Shown here: positions 62,161-64,000 of the stretch, piece by piece
How the letters are laid out: each line of letters starts with the position of its first letter
Position numbering within the stretch: position 1 is the stretch's first letter
Origin: Temnothorax longispinosus
Lineage: Eukaryota > Arthropoda > Insecta > Hymenoptera > Formicidae
Assembly: GCF_030848805.1 (NCBI RefSeq)
Contig: NC_092362.1
Span: 17,095,642 to 17,159,641, forward strand
DNA length: 64,000 nucleotides
Reading direction: 5' to 3'
Notes under the pieces: generated by a model
The model's input: only the letters and a program-made list of their open reading frames with translations
Databases searched by the model: none
What the model was told of the DNA's origin: nothing
Made by a program: the position numbers and the translations under genes

Positions 62161-63417
62161 AGCAATTCAATACTTATTTTTTTCGTCACGTATTACCAGC
62201 GCGCCGTTGCCGGCGAGCCGCCGCGCGGCCCTTGAACGCGATTGGCTCGCGAGTCGAGCCCCCGAATCCGGCCAATCACGTTCGGCCGCTCCGAGCCGCC
62301 GCCGCCGCCGCCGCCGCCGGCGCGCACCAGTCGGCGCACTAAACAGTTCATTTGAATACATCGTACCTTCAAGGATCGACGCTCGACGCGCGGCCGATCG
62401 TTCTTGTCTACGAGCGGCCTTGCAGCTTGTTTTTCATCAACGCTCGGAGTACCATTACCTGTGGAAATCACTCAGCTCGCATTCTTCTGATGAATTTCGC
62501 ACAGGTAGAAAGTGTCCGTGCTTCGCGCGTTCGTCGCCGTGCTTCGCGCTGTGTTATTCGGAACGCGCTCGTTTTCTACGATTGGCACTCCTGCTCCTCG
62601 TTCCGCGGGCCGCGAGAATAAAATCGGAGACTCGCGAGTACGCGTCGTACGCGCTTAACAATTTGCAAGTGTTTCAAGTGTTTGTGTCGGAATAATGAAC
62701 GTGTCGCACGAATCGCTCGCTCGAGACGTCGAGACGTCGAGACGGAGGACGTGTCGAGGCGAAGGTATCCATGCACGGCGATTGTGAACGATTTGCTTTC
62801 GTCGTGATATTCGCGGGCGGTAATCTCGCGACGCTCGCTCCTCCCGACATATTTCTGGACTCGAATGCGTAGCGTTTATTTCTCTCGTGTCGTGCTTCGA
62901 ATGCTGTGCCGGACTTATCTCCGATTCTCTCCGTGCGGGAAAAAGAGGGCTGAGTGATATTGTCGCGTATATCGAGTGAGTCAAAAGTAACGGAACGCCG
63001 GCGCCGTGATACATCGCGTCCGTTCGTGAGTGCTTGGTAATTTCGTTATTTCGCGTCGCGTAAGCAAAACTCTTGTTCCGCTTGGATAAAAATCCAAAGA
63101 CGGGGAAGCCAATGTACCCTCGTCCGCCGATTTAATTAAATAAACGAACCGCGGCGCCGGTTCGTCGCGTTTGTTTCGGGAGTGCCGTTCGAGTAATCGG
63201 ACTAAGAACTTTTATAAACGGGAGTGCCGTACAGTATCGCGCGAGAAAGACTTTTATATACTGATAATTAGTCCGCGCGCGATTGTAATTTATCATCCGC
63301 GAGTGTTTTTCGCGAGTGTCCTGTGCGGTAGGGAAGGAGGAGGAGGAGGAGGCCTGACGCCCTGAGAGGAGGAGGAGGTCCGAGAGAGACATCGGGCACC
63401 GGCGGAGCAACCTTGGG
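62161..63417 (+). other. Probable CpG-rich promoter and non-coding first exon of a gene extending right
   Basis: The stretch turns sharply GC-rich from 62190 with a CCG repeat at about 62297-62320, and ends at a strong donor (GTGAGT, 63418). No conserved protein is open across it; the frames present differ on both strands. A purine-rich GGA repeat lies near 63335-63377. I infer a long 5' UTR, but direction rests only on the splice-like sites. Confidence 0.4.
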
Positions 63418-63708
63418 GTGAGTATCATCTGCATAATAATTCTTTTTCATTTATTCAGATTGTTTGATCTCGATAAGTTGAAAATAATTAGAGCAAGAGG
63501 AATTATTCAAACTTTTAAAAATAAAATTATAAAAATAATCTATTTTTGTAAAGATCTTTTTCGGAAAATAGATAATTGTATTATTAAATTGAAAAACGTA
63601 TTGTTATCTCATTGAAAGACGAATTAGAAGCGAATAAAAATTTATCTTTTGAAATGTTGATCATTTTGAGCGCTTTTTTAATTTAAATCTTATTTTTGTG
63701 TGTTACAG

Positions 63709-63761
63709 TATATCATCGTAGCTACGTGGCTGAGTAACTCCGTCCGTTGCGCATCGGATCG
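63709..63761 (+). other. Possible second non-coding exon
   Basis: A 53-bp GC-richer segment lies between a good acceptor (TGTGTTACAG) and a donor (GTGAGT at 63762). It contains no ATG, fitting a 5' UTR exon of the gene beginning in the preceding CpG-rich stretch. The coding part would lie beyond the window. Confidence 0.35.
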
Positions 63762-64000
63762 GTGAGTCAGAATTTTTTTTTTATTGAGGTAACGAATCTA
63801 CGATTAATCAAATATAGAGCCATTGTATATCTCGGAACATGTCGAATTACGACAATAAATTATATTGTAAAAATATTACATCTTGTAGATTTGTTGCCTT
63901 AAAATGGAGAGGCTAAAACTGATTACGGAAAATATTTAGTCTTGGTGTCACTTATTTATTGATGTATTATGCGATTGTGCTTGAGGAAATACTCGCACAC

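Overview
This is 64 kb of an insect nuclear chromosome, most likely from an ant or another hymenopteran. Genes have short introns with GT-AG borders, AT-rich intergenic DNA with microsatellites and small foldback elements, and conserved animal genes (RpS7, RRS1, syntaxin 7, NAXD, CCDC102A, Scratch). The species assignment is inference from protein resemblance remembered for these families.

Layout. (1) 1-7.5 kb: regulatory-looking DNA and a three-exon Scratch-type SNAG/zinc-finger repressor (+). (2) 10.9-17.9 kb: a five-exon gene (+) for a large secreted Pro/Gly-rich repeat protein with fifteen 17-residue repeats. (3) 19.3-21.9 kb: the six-exon CCDC102A homologue (-), convergent with gene 2. 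(4) 22.4-52.7 kb: the unusual part. Six tandem units (here U1-U6) plus a degenerate remnant (U0) each carry a small gene for a secreted precursor. All six share a promoter (a perfect or near-perfect heat-shock element about 65-75 bp before a TATA box), a 7-codon first exon and a signal-peptide exon. Behind this common leader sit two different modules. U1 and U2 carry iterated, phase-symmetric mini-exons of 123-144 nt, most encoding a peptide preceded by a dibasic KR site. U3-U6 carry an RRKRS-preceded peptide ending in a Trp/Tyr-rich amphipathic-looking segment. Distal to U5 and U6 a second TATA promoter faces an inverted duplication of the family's own exon 3, which could form a hairpin RNA. 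I do not recognise the family. (5) 53.0-61.6 kb: a compact housekeeping block: RRS1 (-) divergent from syntaxin 7 (+), NAXD (-), and RpS7 (+). (6) 61.6-64 kb: a truncated 5S rRNA fragment and a CpG-rich stretch that looks like the non-coding first exons of a gene continuing off the right end.

How it fits together. The array looks like a fast-evolving, repeatedly duplicated effector or stress-peptide locus: conserved promoter, leader and processing signals, with a variable mature part. U6 is a mosaic of U3-like, U4-like and U5-like segments, so unequal exchange or conversion is active. All spliced gene models were built by hand from reading frame, splice signals and, for conserved genes, protein homology; coordinates of each exon are given in the entries.
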